64,000 nt of DNA. It comes from an uncultured Collinsella sp. GTDB lineage: Bacteria; Actinomycetota; Coriobacteriia; Coriobacteriales; Coriobacteriaceae. Every line of letters begins with the position of its first letter. The first letter of the stretch is position 1. Below are positions 41,399 to 49,826 of this stretch, piece by piece. The stretch spans positions 62,001-126,000 of the forward strand of contig CALEBN010000067.1 in NCBI GenBank assembly GCA_937943045.1. The letters are read 5' to 3'. Position numbers and translations under genes: made by a program. Below the pieces are notes generated by a model, which was not told the origin of the DNA, searched no databases, and saw only the letters and a program-made list of their open reading frames with translations.

Positions 41399-42582
41399 GA
41401 GCGAGTTTTGCAAAAGGCTTTAAGCGCGGCCGTTACGGGCCCAGGCTGGAAACGTCGGCGCACATCGTCGAGACGCTCGGGAATATCGATGTGCTGTGGG
41501 CAGTGACGCGCGCATTTGCCGCACTTGACGCAATTGCTCACCAGCTTGGGCTCGTTCGTCCGCACCGCACTCGCCGTAAAGTATTGAGACAGCCCCGTAA
41601 ACCAACTATGTGCGTAGCTCGCGTTGTAGGCACCAAAGCAGCCGGGAATATTGATACCCTTGGGGCACGGCATGCAGTAGCCGCACCCCGTACAGGGCAC
41701 GCGATTCGATTTCTCAAACTCTCCCAGCACGCGTGCGATGGTATCGAGCTGCTCTGTCGTCATCGAATCCGGCAGTGCACGATCAGCCAGCGCCGCGTTC
41801 TCATCCACCTGCGCGGTATCGGTCATGCCCGAAAGCACCATCGTGACTTGAGGATGGTTCCACACCCACGAAAGTCCCCAAGCAGCCGGCGTCTTCAGGT
41901 ACGGATCGCGTACGTCATCGAGCACGGCGCGGGCCCGCGGAGGCAGCTTGCCCGCCAGGCGTCCACCCAAAAGCGGTTCCATCACAAACACCGCGAGCCC
42001 GCGCTCGGCGGCTGCCATGAGTCCCGCCGCTCCCGCTTGGTAGCGCTCTCCAGCATAGTTGTACTGGATCTGGCAAAAGTCCCAGTCATACGCGTCGAGC
42101 ATCGTCAGGAAATCCGCCACGCTGCCGTGATACGAAAAACCTATCTGGCGAATACGCCCCGCAGCCTTTTGGTGCGCAATCCAGTCCTCGATACCCAGCG
42201 CTACCACGCGCTCCCACTGCGCGGGCGAGGTGATGTTGTGCATAAGGTAATAGTCGATATAGTCAGTCCGCAAACGGCGCAGCTGCTCGTCGAAAAAGCG
42301 GTCGAAATCCTCCGCACATTTACACGAAGCGTGCGGCAACTTGGTCGCGAGCAAAATCTGGTCGCGCAGACCCAGGCGCTCAAGCGAAGCTCCCACACAA
42401 GCTTCGTTACCGGGGTAGAGATAGGCCGTGTCCAGATAGGTTATCCCCTGCTCCACCGCACGGGAAATGATGGCATCGGCTGTCTTCGCATCGGGGTGTC
42501 CCGGCGCACCGGGAAACCTCATGCAGCCCAGACCCAGCGCCGAGATACGGTTGCCGCTTTTGGGGTCAACGCGATATTGCAC
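41395..42582 (-). CDS. Aldo/keto reductase with C-terminal 4Fe-4S domain
   Basis: The 395-residue protein has an aldo/keto reductase barrel: GLGCMRFPG, LDTAYLYPGNEACVG with the aspartate and tyrosine, the lysine of LATKLPH, and histidine of YYLMHNI. A ferredoxin-like tail follows, with CTGCGYCMPCPKGINIPGCF and NCVKCGKCARHCPQHIDIP, two CxxCxxCxxxCP-type clusters. This architecture is common in anaerobes and implies electron transfer from a cluster rather than, or besides, NADPH. The probable GTG start at 42582 follows GAGGAGGGG. Confidence 0.87.
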   Translation of the reverse strand: MQYRVDPKSGNRISALGLGCMRFPGAPGHPDAKTADAIISRAVEQGITYLDTAYLYPGNEACVGASLERLGLRDQILLATKLPHASCKCAEDFDRFFDEQLRRLRTDYIDYYLMHNITSPAQWERVVALGIEDWIAHQKAAGRIRQIGFSYHGSVADFLTMLDAYDWDFCQIQYNYAGERYQAGAAGLMAAAERGLAVFVMEPLLGGRLAGKLPPRARAVLDDVRDPYLKTPAAWGLSWVWNHPQVTMVLSGMTDTAQVDENAALADRALPDSMTTEQLDTIARVLGEFEKSNRVPCTGCGYCMPCPKGINIPGCFGAYNASYAHSWFTGLSQYFTASAVRTNEPKLVSNCVKCGKCARHCPQHIDIPERLDDVRRRFQPGPVTAALKAFCKTRS

Positions 42583-42744
42583 TGCCCCTCCTCTCCCCTC
42601 GAAGCTCTAATGAGGCGAAACACAACGGCCACGCCATCAAAACACATTGGAATCGCAATCGAGAACGTATCGTAACGCAGCAGAAATCGAGCCGTCACGA
42701 CACCGCTTTAACATCAGCAAAAAGCCCGATGAAAGGAGGCAAGC

Positions 42745-42941
42745 GTGACCACGCGTGAGAACGCCCCTACCCCTACCCCGGCGAGCAGTACATCCTCTCG
42801 GTCGACCGCTATCAGATCGAGGTCATGGACCATCTAGACGAACTTCCCGCCACAGGCGCTGTCATCTTCTGCACCTTCCCCAAGGTGCGCGATGGCGTCG
42901 GATACCCTGCGCGCGTTTTTGCGATCTGTCCCGCGGCATAA
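42745..42941 (+). pseudogene. Remnant of a cyclase (arylformamidase-like) gene
   Basis: A strong ribosome site (GAAAGGAGG, 42732-42740) and a GTG at 42745 open a frame that soon leaves homology. In another frame, from 42759 to the TAA at 42941, 60 codons read like the C-terminus of metal-dependent cyclases (PF04199): YPYPGEQYILSVDRYQIEV, DELPATGAVIFCTFPKVRDG, GYPARVFAI. A TGA directly precedes that part in its frame. The start region and the tail have therefore been joined by a deletion that lost most of the gene and the reading frame. A terminator follows at 43020. Confidence 0.65.
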
Positions 42942-43019
42942 GCGCACAGTGCAATAGTTTCTTTTTCATAACAGCAGCCCCACGCGCTTACCAAACGCCC
43001 CGGCGACATACAATCCATC

Positions 43020-43046
43020 AGGCGCCCCTTACGCGGGCGCCTTTTA
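43020..43046 (+). terminator. Terminator after the cyclase remnant
   Basis: An 8-bp stem (43020-43027 with 43035-43042) is followed by TTTT. It would now end the transcript of the pseudogene, just before the panE-like gene. Confidence 0.7.
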
Positions 43047-43064
43047 TATGGGGAGATGATTCGC

Positions 43065-43979
43065 ATGCAGATCAACAAGGTCGCCTTTATCGGCAAGGGC
43101 GGCGTCGGCCTGCTCTACGGCAGCATGATCGCCAGGGCGCTCGGCAGCGACGCCGTCGAATACGTTATGGATGACGCACGTTTTGAGCGTCACGCGGGCG
43201 ATGCGCTCACCGTCAACGGCGAGCCCTGTGTGCTCAAGTCCGTCCGCGCCAGCGAGGTAACGCCCGCCGATCTGGCCATCCTTACAGTCAAGACGACTGG
43301 ACTCGATGTGGCACTCAAGACTATGGAGCGCGTCGTGGGACCCAACACGCTCATCGCCTCGCTGTGTAACGGCATTACAAGCGAACAAAAGATTGCCGAG
43401 CGCTTTGGCTGGAAGCACACCGTCCTGGGTATCTGCCAGGGCATGGACGCCGTATTCCTCGACGGCGCGCTCACCTTTACCAACACTGGCGAAATCCGCT
43501 TTGGTGCGGCAGCCGGCACCAACCCCGCGACCGTCGCCGCCATCGACGAGCTCTACACACGCTGCGGCATCGCCCATACCGTCGAGAGCGACATTGCGCA
43601 CCGCATGTGGGCCAAACTCATGCTCAACGACGGCATCAACCAGACCTGTATGGCCTACGGCGGGACCTACGGAAGCGCCACGGAGCCGGGCTCCGAGCAG
43701 CGTCGCTGCTTTGTTTCCGCCATGCGCGAGACGCTTGCGGTCGCCAACGCCGAGGGCGTTGAGCTGACCGAGGCAGACCTGACGCAGATGGTGCACCTCA
43801 TCGAGGGAATCGACCCCGCCGGTATGCCCTCGATGGCGCAGGACCGCATCGCGCAACGAAAAACCGAAGTTGAGGAGTTCGCGGGCACCATCTGCCGTCT
43901 GGCGGCCAAGCACGATATCCAGGCACCGCAAAACGAGTGGCTCTATCGGCGCATCCGCGATATCGAGGCAAGCTGGTAG
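43065..43979 (+). CDS. 2-dehydropantoate 2-reductase family (PanE/ApbA-like)
   Basis: The 304-residue NADPH-dependent reductase has VAFIGKGGVGLLYGSMIARAL at the N-terminus, the LTVKTTGLDVALKTM helix, and the catalytic lysine and asparagine in HRMWAKLMLNDGINQTCMAYGG. It resembles ketopantoate reductase, which makes pantoate for coenzyme A, but several paralogues reduce other 2-keto acids and the conserved substrate serine is not obvious. The ATG at 43065 has GGGGAG at a fitting distance; the ATG at 43056 touches that site. No other pan gene is near. Confidence 0.78.
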   Translation: MQINKVAFIGKGGVGLLYGSMIARALGSDAVEYVMDDARFERHAGDALTVNGEPCVLKSVRASEVTPADLAILTVKTTGLDVALKTMERVVGPNTLIASLCNGITSEQKIAERFGWKHTVLGICQGMDAVFLDGALTFTNTGEIRFGAAAGTNPATVAAIDELYTRCGIAHTVESDIAHRMWAKLMLNDGINQTCMAYGGTYGSATEPGSEQRRCFVSAMRETLAVANAEGVELTEADLTQMVHLIEGIDPAGMPSMAQDRIAQRKTEVEEFAGTICRLAAKHDIQAPQNEWLYRRIRDIEASW

Positions 43980-44012
43980 CGCCCGGCTCACCACGTCAAC
44001 AGACTCAACAGC

Positions 44013-44055
44013 AAAGCCGCCGCAAGGGAACCTTTCCCCTGCGGCGGCTTTCATC
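44013..44055 (+). terminator. Terminator after the panE-like gene
   Basis: A 16-bp stem with one mismatch (44013-44028 with 44036-44051) is followed by a short pyrimidine tract. It lies 34 bases past the stop. Confidence 0.8.
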
Positions 44056-44087
44056 TTCGTCTATGACCGGCGGCAACCTCACAACAG

Positions 44088-44294
44088 TTAGCGTTGCGAC
44101 TCAGGCACCTCGTCCTCGCCATCGCGGCAAAGAACTACACCCGCACTTCCCAGCAGCGCAGCCGCGATCAACGCACCGACCACGATAGAGGCAGCCCCAC
44201 AAGACCCCTGCATACCCGCGACGAGCGCGGCCGTAGGACCAAGGCAACCAAGCGTCAATGCAACGGCGGCAACGGCGATATCTCGAGCGTTCAC
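44088..44294 (-). CDS. Small two-helix membrane protein, unknown
   Basis: A 68-residue frame encodes two hydrophobic, Ala/Gly-rich helices (VAAVALTLGCLGPTAALVAG and ASIVVGALIAAALLGSAGVVLC) joined by a short loop and a charged tail (RDGEDEVPESQR). The GTG start has GGAGGAAG 7-14 bases upstream. I know of no family. It might be a spurious frame in GC-rich DNA, but the ribosome site and membrane pattern favour a real gene. Confidence 0.45.
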   Translation of the reverse strand: MNARDIAVAAVALTLGCLGPTAALVAGMQGSCGAASIVVGALIAAALLGSAGVVLCRDGEDEVPESQR

Positions 44295-44404
44295 AAGACC
44301 ACTTCCTCCACGAGAAAGACTTTGTTTCTCGTGACTTAGTGTGCCCCGCGCCCATATGCGCGGCGTACTGCCACGGTAAGCGCTCTGTTAACTCAAGCAC
44401 GCAC

Positions 44405-44457
44405 AAAAAACGGGCGCCCTTACGTTGCCCAAAGGCTCGGTAAAGACGCCCGCCCGT
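44405..44457 (-). terminator. Terminator of the secreted coiled-coil protein gene
   Basis: ACGGGCG (44410-44416) pairs with CGCCCGT (44451-44457); the loop of 34 bases has further pairing. The minus strand continues TTTTTTG. Confidence 0.65.
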
Positions 44458-44481
44458 CATGTCCTATCGGCTTATGGCAGA

Positions 44482-45258
44482 TTACCAACCGGTATAGTAA
44501 TCGGTGGTTCCGGCAGCGCAGCCGGAGTCATAGACCTTGCACTCGCCCTTGGACCCGGTAAACGTGGAGCCCTGGGCCTTATCGCCCGCGGCAACGACGT
44601 AGTAGCCATCGGAATCGCGCCAAAAGCCCTCGGCGTCCTGCGTCCATTCGCCCGTGCGGTGGTGATACAACACGTTGCTGCTGTAATAAGTCTCGCGGCG
44701 GCCGTTATAGTTATTGACGCCGCTCGAACGCGTCAGGCCCGAGCCGTTCGCGTAATACACAGCAGACGCGTAAGACGAGCCGGAGCCGGCGTTGTAATAC
44801 GAAGCCTGAACGGCCTCAGCAGCCTCGGCTTCGGCTGCAGCAGCCTCGAGCGCCTCGCGCTTGGCATCCTCAAGCGTGGAGCGGAGCTCATCGAGCTCGG
44901 TCGACTTGGCGTCGACCTCCCCCATCGTCAACAGGCTGCCCGCACCGTCGATGCAACGCTGCAACACAGCGCGCTCGTCATCGGTAGCGTAGTCGCCATA
45001 CATATTCATAATGATCTGAGCGCGCATCTCCAGGGAATCGCGCTTTGCCCCCATCGAGGCGTTCCACTCCTGCATAGAGCCATAACCGTCGCCGCGGTAG
45101 TCGACGGGCTGCACCAGCGTCGCCTCGGACGGCGTAGATCCAACCGTATCGGATAGTGTTGCCGCGTGGGCATCAGTTGCGCCGGCGCCCGCCAAAAGTG
45201 CCACGGTCAGAGCGGCGGAAAGGGCGGCGGCTTTCGGTTTTCGTGAATCAATCCTCAT
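44482..45258 (-). CDS. Secreted protein with coiled coil and Gly/Ser/Tyr-rich C-terminal domain
   Basis: The 258-residue protein has a signal peptide (KAAALSAALTVALLAGAGATDAHA). A helical part with a likely coiled coil lies at about 115-165 (AKSTELDELRSTLEDAKREAL and an Ala/Glu run). A Ser/Tyr/Gly linker follows, and then a C-terminal domain from about 205 (HHRTGEWTQDAEGFWRDSDGYYVVAAGDKAQGS to GTTDYYTGW). The two cysteines there (GECKVYDSGCA) may form a disulphide. The end resembles domains on other Coriobacteria surface proteins; a cell-wall role is plausible but unproven. The start at 45258 has GGAGG eleven bases upstream, slightly far. Confidence 0.65.
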   Translation of the reverse strand: MRIDSRKPKAAALSAALTVALLAGAGATDAHAATLSDTVGSTPSEATLVQPVDYRGDGYGSMQEWNASMGAKRDSLEMRAQIIMNMYGDYATDDERAVLQRCIDGAGSLLTMGEVDAKSTELDELRSTLEDAKREALEAAAAEAEAAEAVQASYYNAGSGSSYASAVYYANGSGLTRSSGVNNYNGRRETYYSSNVLYHHRTGEWTQDAEGFWRDSDGYYVVAAGDKAQGSTFTGSKGECKVYDSGCAAGTTDYYTGW

Positions 45259-45570
45259 GTAGCTGGAAACCTCCGTAGTGCGTTTTTGCTGCGTTTGAGC
45301 TGCGTGTGATTCGATCGCGCTGCATAGTACCCCGAGCAAATCGCGACCTGCGGTTTTTCTCAAAAGGCGCACGTCATTTGCGTAAAACTCACATCCTCTC
45401 AACAGGAGTTTTCCACATCTCGATTGCATAAAGCGTGCCAAAAACCCTGTTTTTGCACCCTCTCTATGCAAAAAAGGCGCCTGTGCGACCATTGTTCGCA
45501 CAGGCGCCTTGAGCAGGCATTTTATGCAGTTATACCTATCGAGTCGCAAGGGGTCCTTGCACAAGTCGCC
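45259..45570. other. 312-base gap between secreted-protein gene and metY
   Basis: It holds the upstream region of the secreted-protein gene and the metY terminator (separate entry). Two further small hairpins are visible: AAAACTC with GAGTTTT (near 45383-45415), and GTGC-AAAAA with TTTTT-GCAC (45435-45458). No gene was found on either strand. Confidence 0.5.
45469..45510 (-). terminator. Terminator of metY
   Basis: A perfect 15-bp stem (45474-45488 with 45496-45510) with a 7-base loop is followed on the minus strand by TTTTTTG. It is the strongest terminator in the window. Confidence 0.93.
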
Positions 45571-46881
45571 TTACTCGTCCAGTGCGGCAAAGGCCTGCTT
45601 CAGATCCCAAATGATGTCCTCGGCGTTCTCGGTACCGATGGAAAGACGGATCGTGGAGGGCGTGATGTTCTGCTCGGCGAGCTCCTCGGCAGAGAGCTGG
45701 GAGTGCGTGGTGGTAGCCGGGTGCACGACGAGCGACTTGACGTCGGCCACGTTGGCGAGCAGCGAGAACACCTGCAGATGATCGATGAACCTCCAAGCTG
45801 CCTCCTGGCCACCCTTAATCTCAAAGGTAAAGATCGAGGCACCGCCGTTGGGGAAGTACTTCTGGTACAGCTCATGGTCGGGATGCTCGGGCAGGCTCGG
45901 GTGGTTCACCTTGGCGACGTGGCTGTCACCGGTCAGAAACTCAACGACCTTCTTGGTGTTCTCGACATGACGGTCAACGCGCAGCGACAGAGTCTCGGTG
46001 CCCTGGAGCAGGACCCAGGCGTTGAACGGGCTGATGCAGGCGCCCTCGTCACGCAGCAGGATAGCGCGGACATAGGTTGCAAAGGCGGCGGGACCGGCAG
46101 CCTCGGCAAACGAAACACCGTGGTAGGAGGGGTTGGGCTCAGCGATCTGGGCGTACTTGCCACTCGCCTTCCAATCGAAGTTACCGCCGTCGACGATCAC
46201 ACCGCCCAGCGAGGTGCCGTGGCCGCCGATAAACTTGGTTGCGGAGTGGACGACGATGTTGGCACCATGCTCCAGCGGACGGAACAGATACGGGGTGCCG
46301 AAGGTGTTGTCGACGACAACCGGCAGACCATGCTTCTTGGCGATCTCGGAGATGGCGTCGATGTTGGGGATGTCGGAGTTGGGGTTACCGAGCGTCTCGA
46401 GATAGATGACCGTGGTGTTGTCCTTGATGGCGCCCTCGACCTCGTCCAGGTTATGGGCATCGACGAAGGTGGTCTCGACACCAAACTGGGAGAGCGTGTG
46501 CTCCAGCAGGTTGTAGGAACCGCCGTAGATGGTCTTCTGGGCGACCACGTGGTCACCAGCCTGGGCAAGTGCCTGCAGGGTATAGGTGATGGCAGCGGCA
46601 CCGGAGGCGACGGCAAGACCGGCCACGCCACCCTCGAGCGCGGCGATACGGTCCTCGAAGACGCCCTGGGTGGAGTTGGTCAGACGGCCGTAGATGTTAC
46701 CGGCGTCGGCAAGACCAAAGCGGTCGGCGGCGTGCTGGGAGTTGCGGAACACATAGCTCGTGGTTTGATAGATAGGCACAGCACGGGAGTCGGATGCAGG
46801 ATCGGCGCTCTCCTGGCCAACGTGCAGCTGCAGGGTATCGAAACCAAAGGTATGCTCGGGGTTGTTGATGAACTGGCTCAT
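45571..46881 (-). CDS. metY: O-acetylhomoserine sulfhydrylase
   Basis: This PLP enzyme makes homocysteine (or methionine) from O-acetylhomoserine and sulfide or methanethiol. The 436 residues have FGFDTLQLHVGQ and YQTTSYVF at the N-terminus, YGRLTNSTQGVFEDRIAALEGG, and VVDNTFGTPYLFRP for the cofactor aspartate. The PLP lysine lies in VVHSATKFIGGHGTSLGG near residue 205, and LSIGTENAEDIIWDL near the end. Length and the HGTS motif favour MetY over MetB or MetC. The start at 46881 follows AAGGAG. A LysR-type gene is divergent, and a short leader peptide precedes it. Confidence 0.93.
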   Translation of the reverse strand: MSQFINNPEHTFGFDTLQLHVGQESADPASDSRAVPIYQTTSYVFRNSQHAADRFGLADAGNIYGRLTNSTQGVFEDRIAALEGGVAGLAVASGAAAITYTLQALAQAGDHVVAQKTIYGGSYNLLEHTLSQFGVETTFVDAHNLDEVEGAIKDNTTVIYLETLGNPNSDIPNIDAISEIAKKHGLPVVVDNTFGTPYLFRPLEHGANIVVHSATKFIGGHGTSLGGVIVDGGNFDWKASGKYAQIAEPNPSYHGVSFAEAAGPAAFATYVRAILLRDEGACISPFNAWVLLQGTETLSLRVDRHVENTKKVVEFLTGDSHVAKVNHPSLPEHPDHELYQKYFPNGGASIFTFEIKGGQEAAWRFIDHLQVFSLLANVADVKSLVVHPATTTHSQLSAEELAEQNITPSTIRLSIGTENAEDIIWDLKQAFAALDE

Positions 46882-46943
46882 GATGATCTCCTTGATCAAA
46901 TAGAAGTAAATAAGAGTAAGAGAAGTAAGTCGCTGTCTCCCGA

Positions 46944-46997
46944 TCACGCCGACGGGCGCAAACAGGAGCCCGGCATTCGTCTTAGTAAGCAGTTCAT
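46944..46997 (-). CDS. 17-residue leader peptide with two cysteines upstream of metY
   Basis: An ATG with a near-perfect ribosome site (AAAAGGAGG) opens 17 codons, MNCLLRRMPGSCLRPSA. Codons 3 and 12 are Cys, codons 1 and 8 Met, and codons 4-7 are the uncommon TTA CTA AGA CGA. The stop lies 62 bases before the metY start. The intervening RNA is pyrimidine-rich and G-poor (about 46900-46930), like a Rho-loading site. Translation-coupled attenuation by cysteine or methionine supply is a fair hypothesis; cysteine-coding leader frames are known in mycobacteria. Confidence 0.55.
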   Translation of the reverse strand: MNCLLRRMPGSCLRPSA

Positions 46998-47066
46998 ATG
47001 CGGTCCTCCTTTTGACATCCCGTTCTCATGGTCGGCTTAATTACCTACCGCCTTTGTGTGTTTTGA

Positions 47067-47095
47067 ATAGTACGGGCATTGTTTCCCTCGGTCAA
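47067..47095 (-). promoter_or_regulatory. metY promoter
   Basis: On the minus strand TTGACC (47090-47095) and TACTAT (47067-47072) are exactly 17 bp apart. The start would be near 47060, giving a leader of about 180 bases that contains the short peptide gene. Confidence 0.75.
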
Positions 47096-47114
47096 TCACT
47101 TAAAAGCGCTAACT

Positions 47115-47137
47115 TGTTATCGGTTTTATAGATAACA
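47115..47137. promoter_or_regulatory. LysR-type binding dyad between metY and its regulator
   Basis: TGTTATC (47115-47121) and GATAACA (47131-47137) form a perfect 7-bp dyad with a 9-base spacer. Its centre lies about 66 bases upstream of the inferred metY start, the classic position for a LysR recognition site, and 31 bases before the lysR start codon. Confidence 0.75.
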
Positions 47138-47156
47138 CTCGAAAGGACGGGCGCCG

Positions 47157-48095
47157 ATGACCCTCCAGCAGCTTCGCTTTTTGATCGCCGTGGCAGAGTC
47201 CGGTTCGATCAACGCCGCAGCCCAGCGCCTCTATACGGCGCAGTCCAATATCTCCAATGCCGTCAAAAGCCTGGAGCAGGAACTTCATATCGAAATCTTT
47301 ACGCGCTCCAGCCGCGGCGTCACGCTCACCAACGACGGCACCGAGCTTTTGGGTTATGCACGCCAGGTCGTAGAGCAGGCCGACATGCTCGAGGCCCGCT
47401 ACGAGGACGGCGGTACACCCCAGGCGCGCCTTGCCATTTCGGCCCAACACTACGCGTTTTCGGTCGAGGCCTTTGTCAACGTGGTCGAGCGCTGCCGCGA
47501 CAGCAAGTTCGAGTTCATCATGCGCGAGACCACCACATCGCAGATTATCGACGACGTCCGCGCATTTCGCAGCGATATCGGCATTCTGTATCTAGATGAT
47601 TTTAACGCCCGCGTTCTGCAGAAGGCCTTCGCCGATGCCCGCGCGAGCTTCCATCCCCTCTTCGACGCGACGGTCCACGTCTTCGTCAGCGAACGCCACC
47701 CGCTCGCACGCCACCCTCAGCTGTCCCTTGCCGACCTCACGCCCTATACGCGCTACAGCTTTGAGCAGGGAACCTCAAACTCCTTCTATTACGCCGAGGA
47801 ACCTTTTAGCTATATCCCTTGCGACCGCAACATACGAATCTCGGACCGCGGAACACTTACTAACTTACTTATCACGTCGAACGGTTACACCCTGTCGACC
47901 GGTGTCCTCTCCAATGAAATGCAGTGGGGTATGACATCGATCCCGTTAGCAGACGCCCCAACGATGCACGTAGGATATATCATGCACGACGAGCGCAAGC
48001 CCTCTCCCCTCTTGCGGCAATACCTCGACGAGCTCAACCGCATCATCCATGCCGACCAGCTGTCGGAAGACGGGGTAGAAATCGTAGATTGCTAG
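47157..48095 (+). CDS. LysR-family transcriptional regulator
   Basis: The 312-residue regulator has an N-terminal winged helix (MTLQQLRFLIAVAESGSINAAAQRLYTAQSNISNAVKSLEQELHIEIFTRSSRGVTLT) and a LysR substrate-binding domain (about 90-300). It is divergent from metY with a shared dyad, so it most likely controls sulfur amino-acid synthesis, with O-acetylserine or a related metabolite as inducer by analogy with CysB and CysL. The ATG at 47157 follows AAGGACGG. Confidence 0.88.
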   Translation: MTLQQLRFLIAVAESGSINAAAQRLYTAQSNISNAVKSLEQELHIEIFTRSSRGVTLTNDGTELLGYARQVVEQADMLEARYEDGGTPQARLAISAQHYAFSVEAFVNVVERCRDSKFEFIMRETTTSQIIDDVRAFRSDIGILYLDDFNARVLQKAFADARASFHPLFDATVHVFVSERHPLARHPQLSLADLTPYTRYSFEQGTSNSFYYAEEPFSYIPCDRNIRISDRGTLTNLLITSNGYTLSTGVLSNEMQWGMTSIPLADAPTMHVGYIMHDERKPSPLLRQYLDELNRIIHADQLSEDGVEIVDC

Positions 48096-48158
48096 CCCGC
48101 GGCGGGCATGGCGCTACAATGGTCACCCACACGAAGCGTACCCAACGAAAGGAACCAT

Positions 48159-48644
48159 GTGAAGGTCATCATCTATACCGACGGCTCGGCTCGATCCAAT
48201 CCGGGACGCGGCGGCTACGGCGCCGTGCTCAAATACACCAACCCCGCCGGCAAGACCTTCACCTCCGAGCTTTCGCGTGGCTACGCCAAGACCACTAACA
48301 ACCGCATGGAGCTCATGGCGGTCATCGTGGCGCTCGAGGCACTCAACCGCCCCTGCGAGGTCGAGGTCCATTCCGATTCGCAATACGTCGTCAACGCCTT
48401 TAACAAGCACTGGATCGACGGCTGGAAAAAGCGCGGATGGAAAACCGCCAACAAGCAGCCCGTCAAAAACCGCGACCTATGGGAGCGCCTGCTTGCCGCA
48501 AAGAGTAAGCATAAGGTGGAATTCATCTGGGTTAAGGGGCATGCCGGCCACGAGCTCAATGAGCGCTGCGACGAACTCGCCACCACCGCGGCCGACGGAG
48601 CCAATCTCGATATCGACACCGGCTTTAGCGAAAGCGACCTGTAG
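48159..48644 (+). CDS. rnhA: Ribonuclease HI
   Basis: The enzyme cuts RNA in RNA/DNA hybrids. The 161 residues carry all four metal ligands in order: Asp in IYTDGSARSNPG, Glu in NNRMELMAVIVAL, Asp in EVHSDSQYVVNA and Asp in NERCDELAT. The basic protrusion (WIDGWKKRGWKTANKQPVKNRDLW) and VKGHAGHE are typical of RNase HI. The GTG start at 48159 follows AAAGGAA; a 17-residue extension upstream has no support. The next gene starts 74 bases later. Confidence 0.93.
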   Translation: MKVIIYTDGSARSNPGRGGYGAVLKYTNPAGKTFTSELSRGYAKTTNNRMELMAVIVALEALNRPCEVEVHSDSQYVVNAFNKHWIDGWKKRGWKTANKQPVKNRDLWERLLAAKSKHKVEFIWVKGHAGHELNERCDELATTAADGANLDIDTGFSESDL

Positions 48645-48717
48645 CGGCGTTTTCGCGCAGCTTTATATCCCCACGCGCTACACTCATCCTGTAGACCAAA
48701 CAACGCAAGGGGGACAC

Positions 48718-49824
48718 ATGCTGCGCATCGCAACCATCGGCACATCCATGATCACCGACGACTTTATCCAAGTCGTCAATGCCAACGACCAGGCTACATT
48801 CGTAGGCACGCTCTCGCGCGACGCAGATCGTGGCGCCGCCTTTACCGCCGAGCACGGCGGCGAACGCAACTTCACCGCACTCGACGAGCTCGCGTCCGCC
48901 GACGACGTCGATGCCGTCTACATCGGCAGCCCCAACGCGCTCCATCACGAGCAGGCGCTCGCCTGCATCGCCGGCGGCAAGCACGTTATCGTCGAGAAGC
49001 CCTTCTGCGCCACCGAGGCGCAGGCACTCGAGGTCTTTCGCGCAGCCGAGGCGGCGGGCGTCGTAGCCCTCGAGGCCATGCGCCCGCTCCATGACCCCGC
49101 TTTCCACGCCGTCGAGGACGCCCTGGGCGAGATTGCGCCCATTCGTCGTGCATCGTTGCGCTTTGGCAAGTATTCCTCGCGCTACAACGAGGTTCTCGCG
49201 GGGCGCGCCACCAATATCTTTGACTGCAATATGGCATCGGGTTCCCTCATGGACATCGGCGTCTACACCGTCGAGCCCATGGTCGAGATTTTCGGCATGC
49301 CCTCCGGCCTTACGAGCATGGCTACTCTGCTCGACCCCACCACGCGACAGCTCACGCACGGCCCCATCGACGGTTGCGGTTCCATCCTCGCCAGCTACGG
49401 CGGTGGCCGTATCTCCGTCGAGCTTGCGCACTCCAAAATTACGAATGACCTGCTGCCCTCGCAGATTGAAGGCGAGCGTGGCACTATCCAGATCGACCAT
49501 CTGTCCACGCCCCGCAACGTCCGCATCGACTATCGCGGCGACGTCGTACGCGGCTCGGCGACCGAGGTACCGCGCGAACAGGGCGACAACGGCCGCGTGC
49601 TCGACCTTCCCAAATCGAGCAACACCATGGAATACGAACTCACAGACTTTATCACCGCCATCGGCGGTATCGATAACGTTAAGGAAGAGATTTGGGAGAC
49701 CCCGGCGGGACGCCACGAGCTCGGACACTACCGCGATGTCACGCTCGTCTCACTGCGCATCATGGATGCCGTACGCCAGCAGGCCGGCATTACCTTCCCG
49801 GCCGACGCAGACAAGCAGGCCTAG
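48718..49824 (+). CDS. Gfo/Idh/MocA-family oxidoreductase (second)
   Basis: The 368-residue protein has an N-terminal Rossmann fold that opens LRIATIGTSMITDDFIQ (a degenerate glycine motif), the DVDAVYIGSPNALHHEQAL strand, GGKHVIVEKPFCATEAQA with the catalytic lysine, and GSLMDIGVYTVEPMVEIFG in the substrate domain. It is a distant paralogue of the protein at 40282-41301. The substrate is unknown, probably a sugar-related alcohol. The ATG at 48718 follows AAGGGGGA. The acylphosphatase gene starts 2 bases after the stop. Confidence 0.85.
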   Translation: MLRIATIGTSMITDDFIQVVNANDQATFVGTLSRDADRGAAFTAEHGGERNFTALDELASADDVDAVYIGSPNALHHEQALACIAGGKHVIVEKPFCATEAQALEVFRAAEAAGVVALEAMRPLHDPAFHAVEDALGEIAPIRRASLRFGKYSSRYNEVLAGRATNIFDCNMASGSLMDIGVYTVEPMVEIFGMPSGLTSMATLLDPTTRQLTHGPIDGCGSILASYGGGRISVELAHSKITNDLLPSQIEGERGTIQIDHLSTPRNVRIDYRGDVVRGSATEVPREQGDNGRVLDLPKSSNTMEYELTDFITAIGGIDNVKEEIWETPAGRHELGHYRDVTLVSLRIMDAVRQQAGITFPADADKQA

Positions 49825-49826
49825 CG

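Noticed and set aside
46882..47060. SAM or T-box riboswitch upstream of metY
   Set aside because: No S-box core, no T-box sequence and no terminator hairpin were found in the leader; the short peptide frame explains it better.
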